Source: Corythucha ciliata
Taxonomy: Eukaryota; Arthropoda; Insecta; Hemiptera; Tingidae
NCBI GenBank assembly: GCA_038030265.1
Contig: CM075943.1
Coordinates: 6,758,001 to 6,822,000, forward strand
Reading direction: 5' to 3'
Length of the DNA stretch: 64,000 nucleotides
The translations under genes and the position numbers were made by a program. The notes under the pieces were generated by a model. It ran no database searches, had not been told where the DNA came from, and was given only the letters and a program-made list of their open reading frames with translations. This document shows positions 24,341 through 34,573 of this stretch, piece by piece (positions within the stretch are counted from its first letter, which is position 1; each line of letters opens with the position of its first letter).

Positions 24341-24456
24341 GCCTGGCGGAAATTGACCTCACTGCACCACATCAAACGGAAAATGTCCTTCGGAAACTTA
24401 TTTACAACGGTCTGGAAACTGAAAATTAACCTCCCCTTTCCCCTCATCCAAGTAAC

Positions 24457-24469
24457 TTACTGTATACAG
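24457..24469. repeat. Left 13-bp target repeat of tRNA palindrome
   Basis: TTACTGTATACAG is repeated exactly at 24875-24887, on the other side of the palindrome. Confidence 0.6.
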
Positions 24470-24592
24470 TTAGATGGATATAATGAATAAATCTGTCGCC
24501 GGTATTTTAATTAATAAATTAATTAAACTGATATTATCCGGACGACGATGGAAGGGCATAGCCCAACACGATTCGAGTTTCGAGAAAAAATG

Positions 24593-24666
24593 GCTCCCCG
24601 GCGGTATTTGAACCCGCAACCTCTGGATTACCAGTCCAGCACCGCTGCCATTTGCGCCACGGAGAC
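24593..24666 (-). tRNA. tRNA-like sequence in left arm (pseudogene)
   Basis: On the minus strand the cloverleaf has an acceptor of CTCCG/CGGGG type, anticodon stem CTGGA/TCCAG with loop CTGGTAA (anticodon GGT), and T-arm GCGGG-TTCAAAT. The last T-stem base pair is broken (ACCGC), and the D-stem has a mismatch. Anticodon GGT (Thr) is not normally used by eukaryotic nuclear tRNAs, so a functional gene is unlikely. Confidence 0.5.
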
Positions 24667-24719
24667 GCCTACGGGAGTCGTACTCCGAGGGATGGAGCGT
24701 GGTTACGACTCCCATAGGC

Positions 24720-24792
24720 GTCTCCGTGGCGCAAATGGCAGCGTGCTGGACTGGTCATCCAGAAGTTGCGGGTTCAAATCCCGCCGGGGAGC
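24720..24792 (+). tRNA. tRNA-like sequence in right arm (probably pseudogene)
   Basis: It folds as an acceptor with six of seven pairs (GTCTCCG with CGGGGAG), D-stem GCGC/GCGT, anticodon stem CTGGA/TCCAG with loop CTGGTCA (anticodon GGT), a 5-base variable loop and a perfect T-arm GCGGG-TTCAAAT-CCCGC. The first acceptor pair is G-G, position 37 is C where a purine is usual, and the anticodon is atypical. It is best read as the tRNA head of a SINE-like element. Confidence 0.55.
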
Positions 24793-24887
24793 CATTTTTT
24801 CTCGAAACTCGAATCGTGTTGGGCTATGCCCTTCCATCGTCGTCCGGATAATATCAGTCTAATTAATTTATTAATTACTGTATACAG

Positions 24888-26941
24888 CTTGGGTAGAGGC
24901 CTGAAAACCGGGGGTTGGTTTCAAAACCTCAAATGATTCCCTCATAAATCAGATCCATGGAATTATCTCCCCCGCCCCATCCACGACCCTGTAGGATTTA
25001 GGCGCTATTCATAGACGCTGGTTAAAGGCTTTTATTCTGTACAATATTTTGAGGATTTTCTTTCCGTCTCTCTCTCCTCGCTCGACAGGTTAAAAGTATC
25101 GCGACCCAAATCAAAGGGCGTATAACAAAAAATTCCTGAACGCGATGCGATCATTAAAAAAAACAAAAAAAAAACCGAAGACCCTCATTGGTGAGTGAAT
25201 AAATCCCGCTCGTCCGTGATTTCGGGGCATTAATCTTCGCGAAGCTAATTACCCCCTACCATCATCCCACCCAGGAAACAATTATCTTACACATTACCTT
25301 TTGCATACAAAAATTAAAAATTATTTTTAATCCAACAAAAAGCAATTTCAATTATTTATGACTCGAAAAAAAGATAAGGAAGAGTCGCGAGAGAAAAAAA
25401 AAAAAAAACTTCCCTGCGGCGCAGTACAATCACGTAGTTTACAGGGGCTCTTAAAAGCGAAGCATCTCAGATTTTGTAGAAAAGAGGGTATCCGACATTT
25501 CAAAAATTGAAAAAAGGGCTCGTGGTCGATGGTGGGTAGTTGATGTGGTGGGTGGGTAGAGAAAGACGCAATTAAGGTCTTATCTAGTCATTATATTACG
25601 CTTCTAACGACCTCCCCCCCCCCCTCGCGGCATAGTATATCTTATTTTATGACGAAAACACAGTGTTCGCTGATTTTTATGGTTATGAAGTGACGGGAAG
25701 TTGGGGCGGCTGAAGAGAGTGTCCTTATTCATTTGGCAAGTGATTTAAAATTGGTGTTGGGTTAGGGGGGAAGAGTTTGATTTGAAGTTTTTGATAGGAT
25801 GGGAAGAGGGGTAGTGAGTTCAGAAGAGGATTGTTGTTAAACTTTAAAAATTACGTTATTGGTGCGACTAGAAAGATATCTTCAACTAGTACTAACAGAC
25901 TAAGTGATGAAAAAGAAGAAGTTCGGAACAAGAAAAATAGACGAATCAACTCCCCCGAAGTTTTATCGCCCATTCTTTTTCGCATTTAGAACACGAAAGG
26001 AAAAGCGGGGGTTTGCCCTGTTGTCCTGACTAAGCGTCAGTTAGGAAACTGCTTTTGTAAAGCCTCTTTACGACATTTTAAGCGGAAGTAAAACATAAAA
26101 AAAAAAAAATAAGTCCCATGGGTTCCAGTACCCAGTAACGGGGCCGAGTACTACCACTGTTTCTCGCGTCGTAAAATATGGATTTAGCGGAATCGACCCT
26201 CCTCCTCCTCCCCCGACAAGCTGAGTTCCCCGCTCTTCATTCCCGCATTTTTCCTTTTTCTCTCACTTTTGCAGGCTCTCACAAAAAAATAAAAAACTGA
26301 ACAAGGGGAGGGGACGATTTGTTTTTTTATTGGAAAGGCCTTTCGATCCTCATCCTTCTAACTCATCACTCCGCTGTAATATTTTACTATTCTCTATGAG
26401 CCAGAGAATAATTGGCGTGTTTTTTTTCTCATTCGTTTAGGCGCGTTTGCTTGCTGTTTATACGGTCTTTGATTCTTCTTTACCGCAAAGTCTTGTACTA
26501 TAGGAGCCACCGGCAAAGGCAACCGCTCACCATCGAACAAATCTTACAGGGACGGGGAGGGGGGATGATTATGTTTACCTTCACTCTTGCGACAGGCACC
26601 GCTACAGTCATTTTTGTCACAACTAGCCGACTGGCCTTTTCCAGGCTGTACAGTCAGTTTCTCGGGAGAGGGGAGGGGCCTAAATTTATCTATTTCCAGA
26701 CCGTTTTTTTAATGAGTTTCTGAAGGAAAATTTCCGTTTGATGTGGTCGACGTTTTTGGCCGTCTTAGCCGTTTTGGGGGTGTTTTCACGAGCCCTATAA
26801 ATTTTTCGGCCAAACAGTAAGGCTCTCTATAAGTTCATACGAGTACTGGCAGTCGCCATGTACGGCCCACCCTCCCCCCCCCCCGATATGCGGATCAAAT
26901 AAATGTTATATATCTCTCATTCTTTGCTGAAGTCGTGTGGG
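24888..26941. other. Unique-looking stretch, no gene
   Basis: No domain or splice pattern found. The 103-aa frame at 26412-26723 has no recognisable feature. Several A or C homopolymer runs occur (25393, 25612, 26098, 26872). Confidence 0.45.
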
Positions 26942-26944
26942 TTA

Positions 26945-27088
26945 AGCCTGATACACACGTGCGATACTTGACAAGTAACGGGCAAAACATCGATAAATTT
27001 CTAGCAATTGCCTAGAAACCGACCGGCTGAAAATTGAAAAATATTTTGCTCGTTACTTGGCAAGTACCGCATGTGTGCATATCAGGCT
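26945..27088. mobile_element. PIF/Harbinger-type hairpin MITE, 144 bp
   Basis: The ends AGCCTGATA and TATCAGGCT are exact complements, and the trinucleotide TTA is duplicated on both sides (26942-26944 and 27089-27091). Arms continue through GTACTTG(A/C)CAAGTAACG. A 3-bp TWA-type duplication is the PIF/Harbinger signature. Confidence 0.75.
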
Positions 27089-27179
27089 TTACGCTCACCA
27101 GCAACCACACGCCCCCCCCCCCTCACACTCTCTAGTGGACCACATATATGGCGGATATTGTCAGTACCTACTTTAAGAA

Positions 27180-28060
27180 AAAAGACTGATGGCTAATTTG
27201 GTGACAGATACCAAAATTTTGGAAAGATGGCAGATTTTGAAGAAGAAAAAAAAAACTTGATTCTTGAGAAAATGACCGATTTTCAATAAAAATGGCTGAT
27301 TTCACGAACAAAATTAATTACTGATTTTGAATAAACTGTCTGATTTTTTGGAAAATGACTGATTTTGTAATAAAATGGTAGTTTTGTAACAAATGCCAGA
27401 TTCTTGGGAAAACGGCTGATTTTTTGAAAAATGCCAGTTTCTTGATAAAATGGCTGATTTCACATAACATTGTGAACAATGTCTGATTTTTTGGGAAAAG
27501 GGGGCATTTAGTGCGAAAAGTGTCGGATTTTTATGAAAATGACTGGTAGTGTAAAAATGAGTGATTTTGTTAAAATGACTGATTTTCTGAAAAATGATTT
27601 ATTTTTAGGGAAATGGGTGAAACTCTGCACAAAGAACGGTAATAGCTGATTTGTCAAAAATGGCTCATTTGGGGGAAAATGGCTGAATTAGTTCATAATG
27701 TGCTAATTTTCAGGACAATGACTGGTTTCGTGAGCAATAACTGAGTGTTTGGGAAATGATAGATTTCTTGAATAATGCCTGATTTTGGGGGAAATTACTA
27801 CTTTTGTGAAAAATGCCTCATTTTTTCGATAATGGCGGATATAGATAAAATATGTCATTTCGGGAGAAAGGCTCGCATTTTGGGGGAAATTGTTCATTTT
27901 GTGAATAATGCCTGATGTGGAAAAAATAGTTGATATTGACTGATTTCTTGAAAAATGTCTGACTTTCGGGGAAATGGCTGGTTTTGCGATAAATGGCTCG
28001 TGTAGACGAAAAAAGCTGATTTTGAGAAGAACGCGTTATTTTTGGGGAAGATGGGGCATT
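27180..28060 (+). repeat. Type B array, forward
   Basis: Half-units of about 19 bp, GAAAATGGCTGATTTTG and GAAAAATGCCTGATTTTT, fill the block. The minus-strand frames at 27703-27897 and 27818-28180 are read-through. Confidence 0.8.
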
Positions 28061-28062
28061 TC

Positions 28063-28714
28063 TAGTACGGCGCAATCGGTCAAAAAAACGGCCCAACCTC
28101 AACATCCAAAGTAAAAGTTTCCCTTCAACGCCAAATTGTTCCTCACAACCCACCTGTTGATTGGTGAAAAGTTCCACCATTTGGTGCTACGGGTTTGGGT
28201 GGGAGTGGGGGGGGGGGTAATAAGTTAGTAAATTCTTAGTTTGTTCCAGTATTTATCAAATATTTCGAAATCTATGAGGTTTAGGCGTGAAATGAACATT
28301 TACAAAAATATTCTTCATCAAATTGCCCACAAAAATGATCCTCGAGACATTCTTGCAAAAGTGAACGGTTCGAGAGTTGCGGAGGGTGTAGTCATAAACG
28401 TTTCTAGTATTATAAATTTTTTTTATCGAAAAAACTGGCATAAGGCTTTTTTTTTGCACGATTGTCTTTTGTAAAATTAAATTGCAATTCAACTGGACGG
28501 TAGAATGTTGGTAATATGCCCTTGAAGAACAAAAACCTCCCCTTATTCTTATTCCCCTTATCCCCATTATTCTCCCACCCAAACCCATGGCTCCAAATGG
28601 TGGAACTTTTTACCAATCAAATATGTGGGTTGTGAGGAACAACTTGGCGTTGAAGAGAAACTTTCACTTTGGATGTTGAGGTTGGGTCGTTTTTTTACTA
28701 ATTGCACCGTACTA
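28063..28714. mobile_element. Fold-back element, about 140-bp arms
   Basis: TAGTACGGCGCAATCGGTC at the left pairs with GACC-type sequence ending CACCGTACTA at the right. The arms carry matching CCAACCTCAACATCCAAAGT and GGTTTGGGTGGGAG. A middle of about 370 bp is unique and holds a 77-aa frame (28241-28474) that I do not recognise. It interrupts the type B array. Confidence 0.75.
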
Positions 28715-28724
28715 ATATAAGAAA

Positions 28725-29150
28725 ATACGTGATTTTCTGGAAAATGCTCGCTTTTTTTGAAGAACAGCTGATTTTTAAAAAATTACTATTACTCTTCAGG
28801 AAATGCCCGATTTTAGGAAATGGAGAAATAGGAGAATTGTGAATAAACAGCCCGATTTTTGGGGAAAATGGCTGATTCTTGAGAAAATGGCTGATTTTGT
28901 GAACAGTGCCCCATTTGTGGGAAAATGACTAATTTTTTGAAAAATGCCAAATTTTGAAAAGATGATTGATTTTGGGGAAAATGGTTGAGTCATGAGGAAA
29001 TGACCGATTTTAAGGAAAATAGCTGATATTGCACAAGAAATTGCGGATTTTGAATAAACTGAGTGATTTGTGGGAAAATGACTGATTTTGTGAAAAATGC
29101 CTGTTTCTTGAGAAAATATCTGATTTCGCAAAACATTGTGAATAATGTGA
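28725..29150 (+). repeat. Type B array, forward
   Basis: Continuation of the 27.2-28.1 kb array after the fold-back element. Confidence 0.75.
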
Positions 29151-29159
29151 GTGGAGGTC

Positions 29160-30630
29160 CGTATGTAGGTGAGTGAAGGGGCGCCCCCCCCCCGTCCCGT
29201 TGGGCGAGAGTACAGAGGCTCCGTCGGTGCCCCCCCCCCCGGACCCGGAGGCTAAAGTGACTCCGAAGGGTGGCAGGGAGGGGAGGGGGGCAGGCGTGAG
29301 GAAAGTGGCTGCGATAGTGGCCCTCCACGTCACAGGCTGTTCAGGGTGGCAAGGTCTACACGCCTATTAAGAGTGGGGTGGTCATTAACGCTGAGGGAGG
29401 GAAAGAGTACTGTCTAGGCTTGTTTATAGACATTGAGGGGGCGTTTAATAACATTTTAAAGGGGTGTATGATAAGAGCACTGAAGGACTTTATAGTTTAA
29501 CAGATTGTGGTTGACATGATAGAGGCCATGCTTGGGAATGGGTGGGTGAATACCACCAGTGACGTGGTGGAGAGGGGGACCCCTCAGGGGTCGTGCCTAT
29601 CACCTCTGTTGTGGTGTCTAGTGATAGATAGCCTGATCCGAGCGTTGGAGCAAGAGGGGGTGTATTGCCAGTTTTCGCTGAAGATGGAGTATTTCTGGTT
29701 AGAGGAAAGGATTTGGGAACGCTGTGTGGTCTGATGAATCAGGCGGTACAGGTTCTGGAGGGGTGGAGTTCGCAGAGGGGGCTGGGAGTAAACCCAGAGA
29801 AAGCCAAGCTCCTTTTATTCACAAAAAAGCGGAACAACACGGGATGGCGTACTATAAAAATTGTGGGGAAAGAGGTGGAGACGGTGACAGAGCTTATCTG
29901 GGGGGGTAACATTGAGCTCCAAACTGTCCTGGAGGACGCATGTGTGGGGAATGTCTGCAAGAGGGCAGTAAGGACAAGGACAGGAGGGCGGTGGGAAGTA
30001 CCTGGGGGTTGAGCCCAGCAAAGACACTGTGGCTATTTACAGGAATAGTCAGACCAAGAATCCTGTATGGAGCCTTGGTCTGGTGGGAGGCAGCAGAGCT
30101 ATTGTGGGCACAGAGGAAGCTTAATAGGCTTCAGAGGTTAGCTTGTTTGGCATCGTTGGGATCGTTTAGGACAACGCCGACAGCAGCGATGGAAGTGATG
30201 TTGGGACTGCGCGTGCGCCCCCTACACATAGAAGTAAAGGGACTGGCAATGGAGGCAAGCTATAATCTGGGAACCCACGGAGTGTGAAGGACCAGAGGGC
30301 GGGAGGTTGGTCACAAGAGGATAGCTACTCAGCTACATGAGGCGGCGCGCCCCTATCACCCGGATGAGGAGTGATACAACAGTAAAGCGGCTGGACTTAG
30401 GGAGATCCGTTCAAGTCAAGGTGTGCAGTAGGGAGGAGTACGAGGTCCAGGGGGACGCTCTGAACTGCTACACAGATGGCTCGAAACTAGAAACAGGGGC
30501 GATCGGGCTGGAAGTTTGGATACCCGAGCTAGGTGCTGAGGACTGCCGTACCCTTGGGAACTGTGCTACGGTGTTTCAGGGGGAGGTCACGGCGTTCACG
30601 GATTGCCTATTGGAGCTCGTGAACACGTGA
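29160..30630 (+). pseudogene. R1/LOA-like retrotransposon RT and RNase H, broken
   Basis: Plus-strand frames in order: CLGLFIDIEGAFNN (29413-29455), an in-frame stop at 29498-29500, then RGTPQGSCLSPLLWCLVIDS (29573-29632). The catalytic box is lost: the YADD position reads FAED near 29675-29690 in a shifted frame. GLGVNPEKAKLLLFTKKRNN (29780-29840) follows. After another shift come GIVRPRILYGALVWWEAAE (30040-30095) and an RNase H start NCYTDGSKLETGAIG (30463-30510) with FQGEVTAF. The RNase H domain and motif wording point to the R1/LOA group. It lies inside the type B array, with array on both sides. Confidence 0.85.
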
Positions 30631-30631
30631 A

Positions 30632-31310
30632 GTTCAAAAATGTAATAATAATGTCTGATTTTCAGGAACATGGCTGATTTTTTAGGAAACTACTATTTTT
30701 TTGGAAAATACGAGATTCATTGGAAAATGCCTGATTTTGGGGGGAATTGGCTGATTTGGTGAAAAATGCCGAAATTTTGGGAAGATGGCTAATTTTGAGA
30801 AAAATACTTTATTCTTGAGAAAATGTTCAAGTTTGATGAACATGGATGATTTCACACAGAAAGTTACTGATTTTGAATAAACTACCTGATTTTAAGGAAC
30901 ATGTCTGATTTCGCAAAAAAACAAAAAAAAACTGATTTTTGGGGAAATGGCTGATTTGTAAACAATGTCTGATTTAGAGGGAAAATGGCTGTTTTTTTTT
31001 TAGGAAACTACAACTTTTCTGAATAAGGCATCGTTCATACTGTGGCGATACGATATCGTTTCTACATCACTCTGACACATTTCCAGTTGTTTCTATCTGT
31101 CCTAGACGATGTTAATTTGCGCCGGTGATGTCGAAACGATATAGTATCGCTCTAGTATGTTCGCCACCTAATACGTATTTTATTGGAAAATTCCTTATTT
31201 TGGGGGAAAAGGGTGAATCAGTGCATATAATGCCTGATTTTTCAGGGAAATAGCTGATTTTGTCGAAAATGGCTGATTTTGGGGGGAATGGCTTATCGTG
31301 CAATAAGTAA
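30632..31310 (+). repeat. Type B array, forward, resumed
   Basis: The same units as before the retrotransposon resume directly after it and are interrupted again at 31027-31168. Confidence 0.75.
31027..31168. mobile_element. PIF/Harbinger-type MITE, 142 bp
   Basis: Arms GGCATCGTTCATACTGTGG and the complement of CGCTCTAGTATGTTCGCCACC match well. Inside them, CGATATCGTTTC pairs with GAAACGATATAG. TAA is duplicated at 31024-31026 and 31169-31171. Confidence 0.7.
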
Positions 31311-31649
31311 AAATAGTATAGGACAGTCAAAAAAAGAACACTGAAAAGAGCTAAAATCGCAATTAAACGGCTAGTTCTGATTTTTTAGTATGTCGTTAGG
31401 ACCAGACCAGTAACTACACTCTAGTGTGTAATGTGTATACAAGTTTGCAGCTTCGAAAAACCTGTCCTACTCTCGTAGCACTGGAAAAAACCGCGGAATA
31501 TTTGCACTTCTTCCAGGTTTTTTAACTTTATTTCCTAAACTATGCACTCTTCGATAATACAGGTGAAGTACGTTTTTCACATTCCTCTTACATTCGTTAC
31601 AATCTGAGACCTGATCCAGCTCTTCAAAATTGGTAATTTGTTTTCACAA

Positions 31650-31948
31650 AAAAAGTTTCCAAGTCCAGTCCAACTCAGCGGGCCTTGGTTCGAATCCAGC
31701 CATTGCCCATTACACTATAAAGGCTGCGGCGAGCTGTGACACGGCACACTCGGCTTCGTTTGGGCGTTCCCGGCGGTGTGCGTTCAACAAACCGCGCACC
31801 GACCGAAACGCCCGCGTAGTACGGGTGTATTACGTCTGTTATGCCTTCTTACCTTTTCAGCCATGTGTATTATTGTTCCCCTTTTTGTTTACTTCTCGTT
31901 GAATTTACCCAAAATTGTTGGGGATTCTCTTTCTCTGAAGACACAACA
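31650..31948 (+). repeat. Left LTR region of deleted Gypsy element
   Basis: The 3' part, from TTCAGCCATGTGTATTATTG (31857) to GAAGACACAACA (31948), recurs at 33274-33376. TATAAAGG at 31716-31723 is a likely core promoter. AATTGGCGACTTCGTG follows directly in the primer-binding position. The left boundary is uncertain. A tRNA B-box match GGTTCGAATCC lies at 31687-31697. Confidence 0.6.
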
Positions 31949-32135
31949 AATTGGCGACTTCGTGAAACTCGCACTTCGGCCATTCGGAAGAGGAATGCTC
32001 TTTTTCCGACTATCTCGGCACTCTACACGGCTCGAAAAATATTCCGGACCGTTACCAGCTAATCGCTAAAGACGAAGGACCTTTTGTTATTTCACCTTAT
32101 TTCTATACTACGTTCAAACTTTTAACTCAGATAAC

Positions 32136-33290
32136 ATGGATCCCGAACAGTTTGAAAGATTCTTAAACGCTTTTACTCAGTCTCAACTCAGCTTCATTCA
32201 ATCCTTTCAAACCCAACAATCGACTTCGTCTTCCTCGGGGCACAGCAGAACAGCGTATCAAGCGTGCAACCATTCGAACACTTTGATTCAACTCGTGAAA
32301 AGTTCAATTATTACATAGAACTCAAGTCAGGGGTTCGGTATCGTCAACTTTATAAAACCAGTAGTCATCGACCTTTTTGAAGTGACACCTCACCCAGACA
32401 AGTACGTCGTCACAGTTAAACTCAACGGTGTGTGCCAAAATCTTGAAGTCGACTCAGGTGCAAAATATTCCCTGATATCAGCCAATGATTTTGCCTCACT
32501 TGATTTGGGTCTACAATTACAACCATCCGGCCTACTTTTTCGCTCTTATTCAGAACACATCATCAAACCTCACGGAAAAGTAAAAGTCACCGTCACGTAC
32601 AAGAATAGATCGACAGAGAGTGATCTATACGTCGTTCCTCCTGGCCATCAAGCACTACTAGGGCGAACTTGGATACGAAACCTCGACATCAACCTTAAAC
32701 AAATCGACCTCGATCACCACGCCACCCTTCCTAAAAGCTATGTTTTCCTTAATCATACGCAACCAGAAGATCTCTTCAGCGAATTTCCCTCAGTTTTCGA
32801 AGAAAGAATCGGGTGTGTTCCGAAGCTTGAACTTCATCCAACCCTCCGTGAGCATCACACCCATTTTCACACGCGCTCGAGACGTTCCTTACGCATTACG
32901 AGAAAAAGTCGAAAAGGAACTAGACTCCCTTGAAGCCGCTGGCATAATCACACCTGTCGCAACAAGTGACTGGGGCTCACCATTAGTGGTTATACCAAAA
33001 CCAGATGGAAGTGTCCGCAAATGCGTCGACTACAAGTGCGGCGTTAACAAGAGATTAGTTTCGGCTAACCACCCTATTCGTCGAATCGATGATGTCCTTC
33101 ACAGCCTCCGAGACTCGACATTTTTCTGTAAATTAGATTTGTGCGAAGCCTATCTTCCTATAGCGTCCTAAAAGTGGACGCTAAAAGCAGCGAAATCCAA
33201 ACAATGGTAACACATCGAGGCACCTATCGTATCAACCGCCTAAGCTTCGGAATCAAAACCACACCGTCGGAGTTCAGCCATGTGTATTAT
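32136..33290 (+). pseudogene. Gypsy-type gag/protease/RT remnant
   Basis: A gag start (MDPEQFERFLNAFTQ, 32136-32180) is cut short. An aspartic protease follows, with the active-site motif DSGAKYSLIS (32451-32480) and LLGRTWI (32658-32678). The N-terminal RT is in a +1 frame near 32880: VPYALREKVEKELDSLE, WGSPLVVIPKPDGSVRKCVDY and FFCKLDLCEAYL (to 33160). After a break comes THRGTYRINRLSFGIKTTPSEF (33212-33275), which runs straight into LTR sequence. Most of gag, the RT catalytic box, RNase H and integrase are gone. Confidence 0.85.
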
Positions 33291-33376
33291 TGTTCCCCTT
33301 TTTGTTTACATACTTCTCGTTGAATAAAATATTTACCCAAAATTGTTAGGGATTCTCTTTCTCTGAAGACACAACA
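33274..33376 (+). repeat. Right LTR remnant of the Gypsy element
   Basis: It matches the end of the left LTR (31857-31948) with a small insertion. The upstream junction falls on TTCAGCC, which both RT and LTR sequences share, suggesting a microhomology deletion. Confidence 0.7.
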
Positions 33377-33535
33377 GGGTGTGAAGTGCACAATTAGTTC
33401 TAGGTACGGCATAGAAGCCCAATGGAGGCTTAGGCGCCTGCCAGGTTCAAAGCCCGGCGCCCCAAAGAAAGAAAATAAAAAAGAAAAATAAAAATTAACA
33501 AAAATAAATAAAAAGTTGAAAATTTCAAGTGGTTG
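33377..33535 (+). repeat. Possible tRNA-derived SINE with A-rich tail
   Basis: A tRNA-like 3' half (CAGGTTCAAAGCCCGGCG, a B-box-like T-arm) is preceded by TACGGCATAGAAGCCCAATG, which resembles an A-box half. An A-rich tail of about 60 bp follows. Weak call. Confidence 0.35.
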
Positions 33536-33921
33536 GTTTTACTCAGAACAAAGCAAAACAATTTCAATGTTTTGACCAAAAAAATACCAATTTTTAACGG
33601 CTGTATCTTAAACATGTTAATTACGTTTTTGTATTTACGTTACAATTCGAGACCTGTCGCAGCTTTGTAGAATAAGTAGAAGCCAAGAAACAGCCATTCA
33701 AAATTGGTTATTTGTTTAGCCAAAACGACGGAATTTTTTGGCTTTCATTTGTGTGAAACCTACCAACGAGCAATGTTCTACAAATCGAACGCTAACAGCG
33801 TCAAACCAAGTTTTAGAGGGAGCTTTTCAACTTTTTATGAATTTTAAAACTTCTTCAACAAAATTACCATTTTGAAGAGCTGTATCTTGGCTACTATCTG
33901 CCCCTACAGAGCTGGGGCTAT

Positions 33922-34059
33922 GGGCCGTATTCAGAAACCAACCTTAACCTTTACGTCTCCTTTAAGCGCTTCAAAACAGATGACACATTTTAATAAACCA
34001 TCACATTTTTCAACTCCTTTAGTTAAGGCTTTGTAAAGGAGGGTTTCTGAATACGGCCC
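33922..34059. mobile_element. Hairpin MITE with GGGCCGTATTCAGAAA ends
   Basis: GGGCCGTATTCAGAAACC at the left pairs with GGTTTCTGAATACGGCCC at the right, and AACCTTTAC pairs further in. 138 bp, nested in the right arm of the 3-kb fold-back. No clear target duplication. Confidence 0.75.
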
Positions 34060-34319
34060 TTGTCTCTAAATTGTAGCGAACTCAATATACTTGAAAATTG
34101 TAGTTCGCGTGTATTGACGAATAATGCATAGTTTGGGAGATTATAGTAAAAGCCGCGGAAAAGTTCAAATATTCCGCGGTTTTTCGAGTGCTACCGTATT
34201 AGAACAGGTCTTTCGAAGCTGCAAACTTAGATTTAGACTACTGGTACTGGTCCTAACAACATATCAGAACTAGCCGTTTAATTGCGATTTTATTGTTCTT
34301 GTTGACTGGCCTAGTAGTA

Positions 34320-34573
34320 TTGTAACAAATGCCAGATGTTTGGAAAATAGCTGATTTCGTGAAAAATGCCTGATTTTTAGGAAAATGGCTGATTTTTGAG
34401 GTGCATATCTGATTTAGGAATATGGCTGATTTTGTGAGCAATGTCTGGGGGGGGGGGTGACTGATTTCTTGAACAATGCCTGAATTTTGGGGAAATTTTT
34501 GATTTTGTTTGCCTGATGTGGGGAAATTAGGTGAAATTGAGAAAAATATGTGATTTTTTGAGATATGCCTGAT
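34320..34573 (+). repeat. Type B array, forward
   Basis: The usual 19-bp half-units, with a run of 10 G near 34448. Confidence 0.7.

Larger units (their letters stand above)
24470..24874. mobile_element. Palindromic tRNA-bearing element (inverted SINE-like)
   Basis: Two arms of about 180 bp (24508-24685 and 24701-24877) are nearly perfect complements, joined by a loop of about 20 bp. Each arm carries a tRNA-like sequence followed by GGGCATAGCCCAACACGATT. Direct 13-bp repeats flank it, as in retroposed elements. Confidence 0.75.
31320..34312. mobile_element. 3-kb fold-back element hosting other elements
   Basis: The ends AGGACAGTCAA and TTGACTGGCCT are imperfect complements. The arms match over several hundred bases: CGCAATTAAACGGCTAGTTC near 31355 against its complement near 34275, TTTGCAGCTTCGAAA near 31445 against 34215, and ACCGCGGAATATTTG near 31490 against 34170. 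The flanks AATAGTAT (31312-31319) and AGTAGTAT (34313-34320) agree at 7 of 8 positions, so an 8-bp target duplication is plausible. A Gypsy fragment and a MITE are nested inside. Confidence 0.7.

Noticed and set aside
24720..24792. Functional threonine tRNA gene
   Set aside because: GGT anticodon, unpaired first acceptor position, pyrimidine at position 37 and location in a palindromic repeat argue for a pseudogene.
26412..26723. 103-aa frame with hydrophobic segments
   Set aside because: No recognisable family and low-complexity context; the hydrophobic look follows the T-rich strand.
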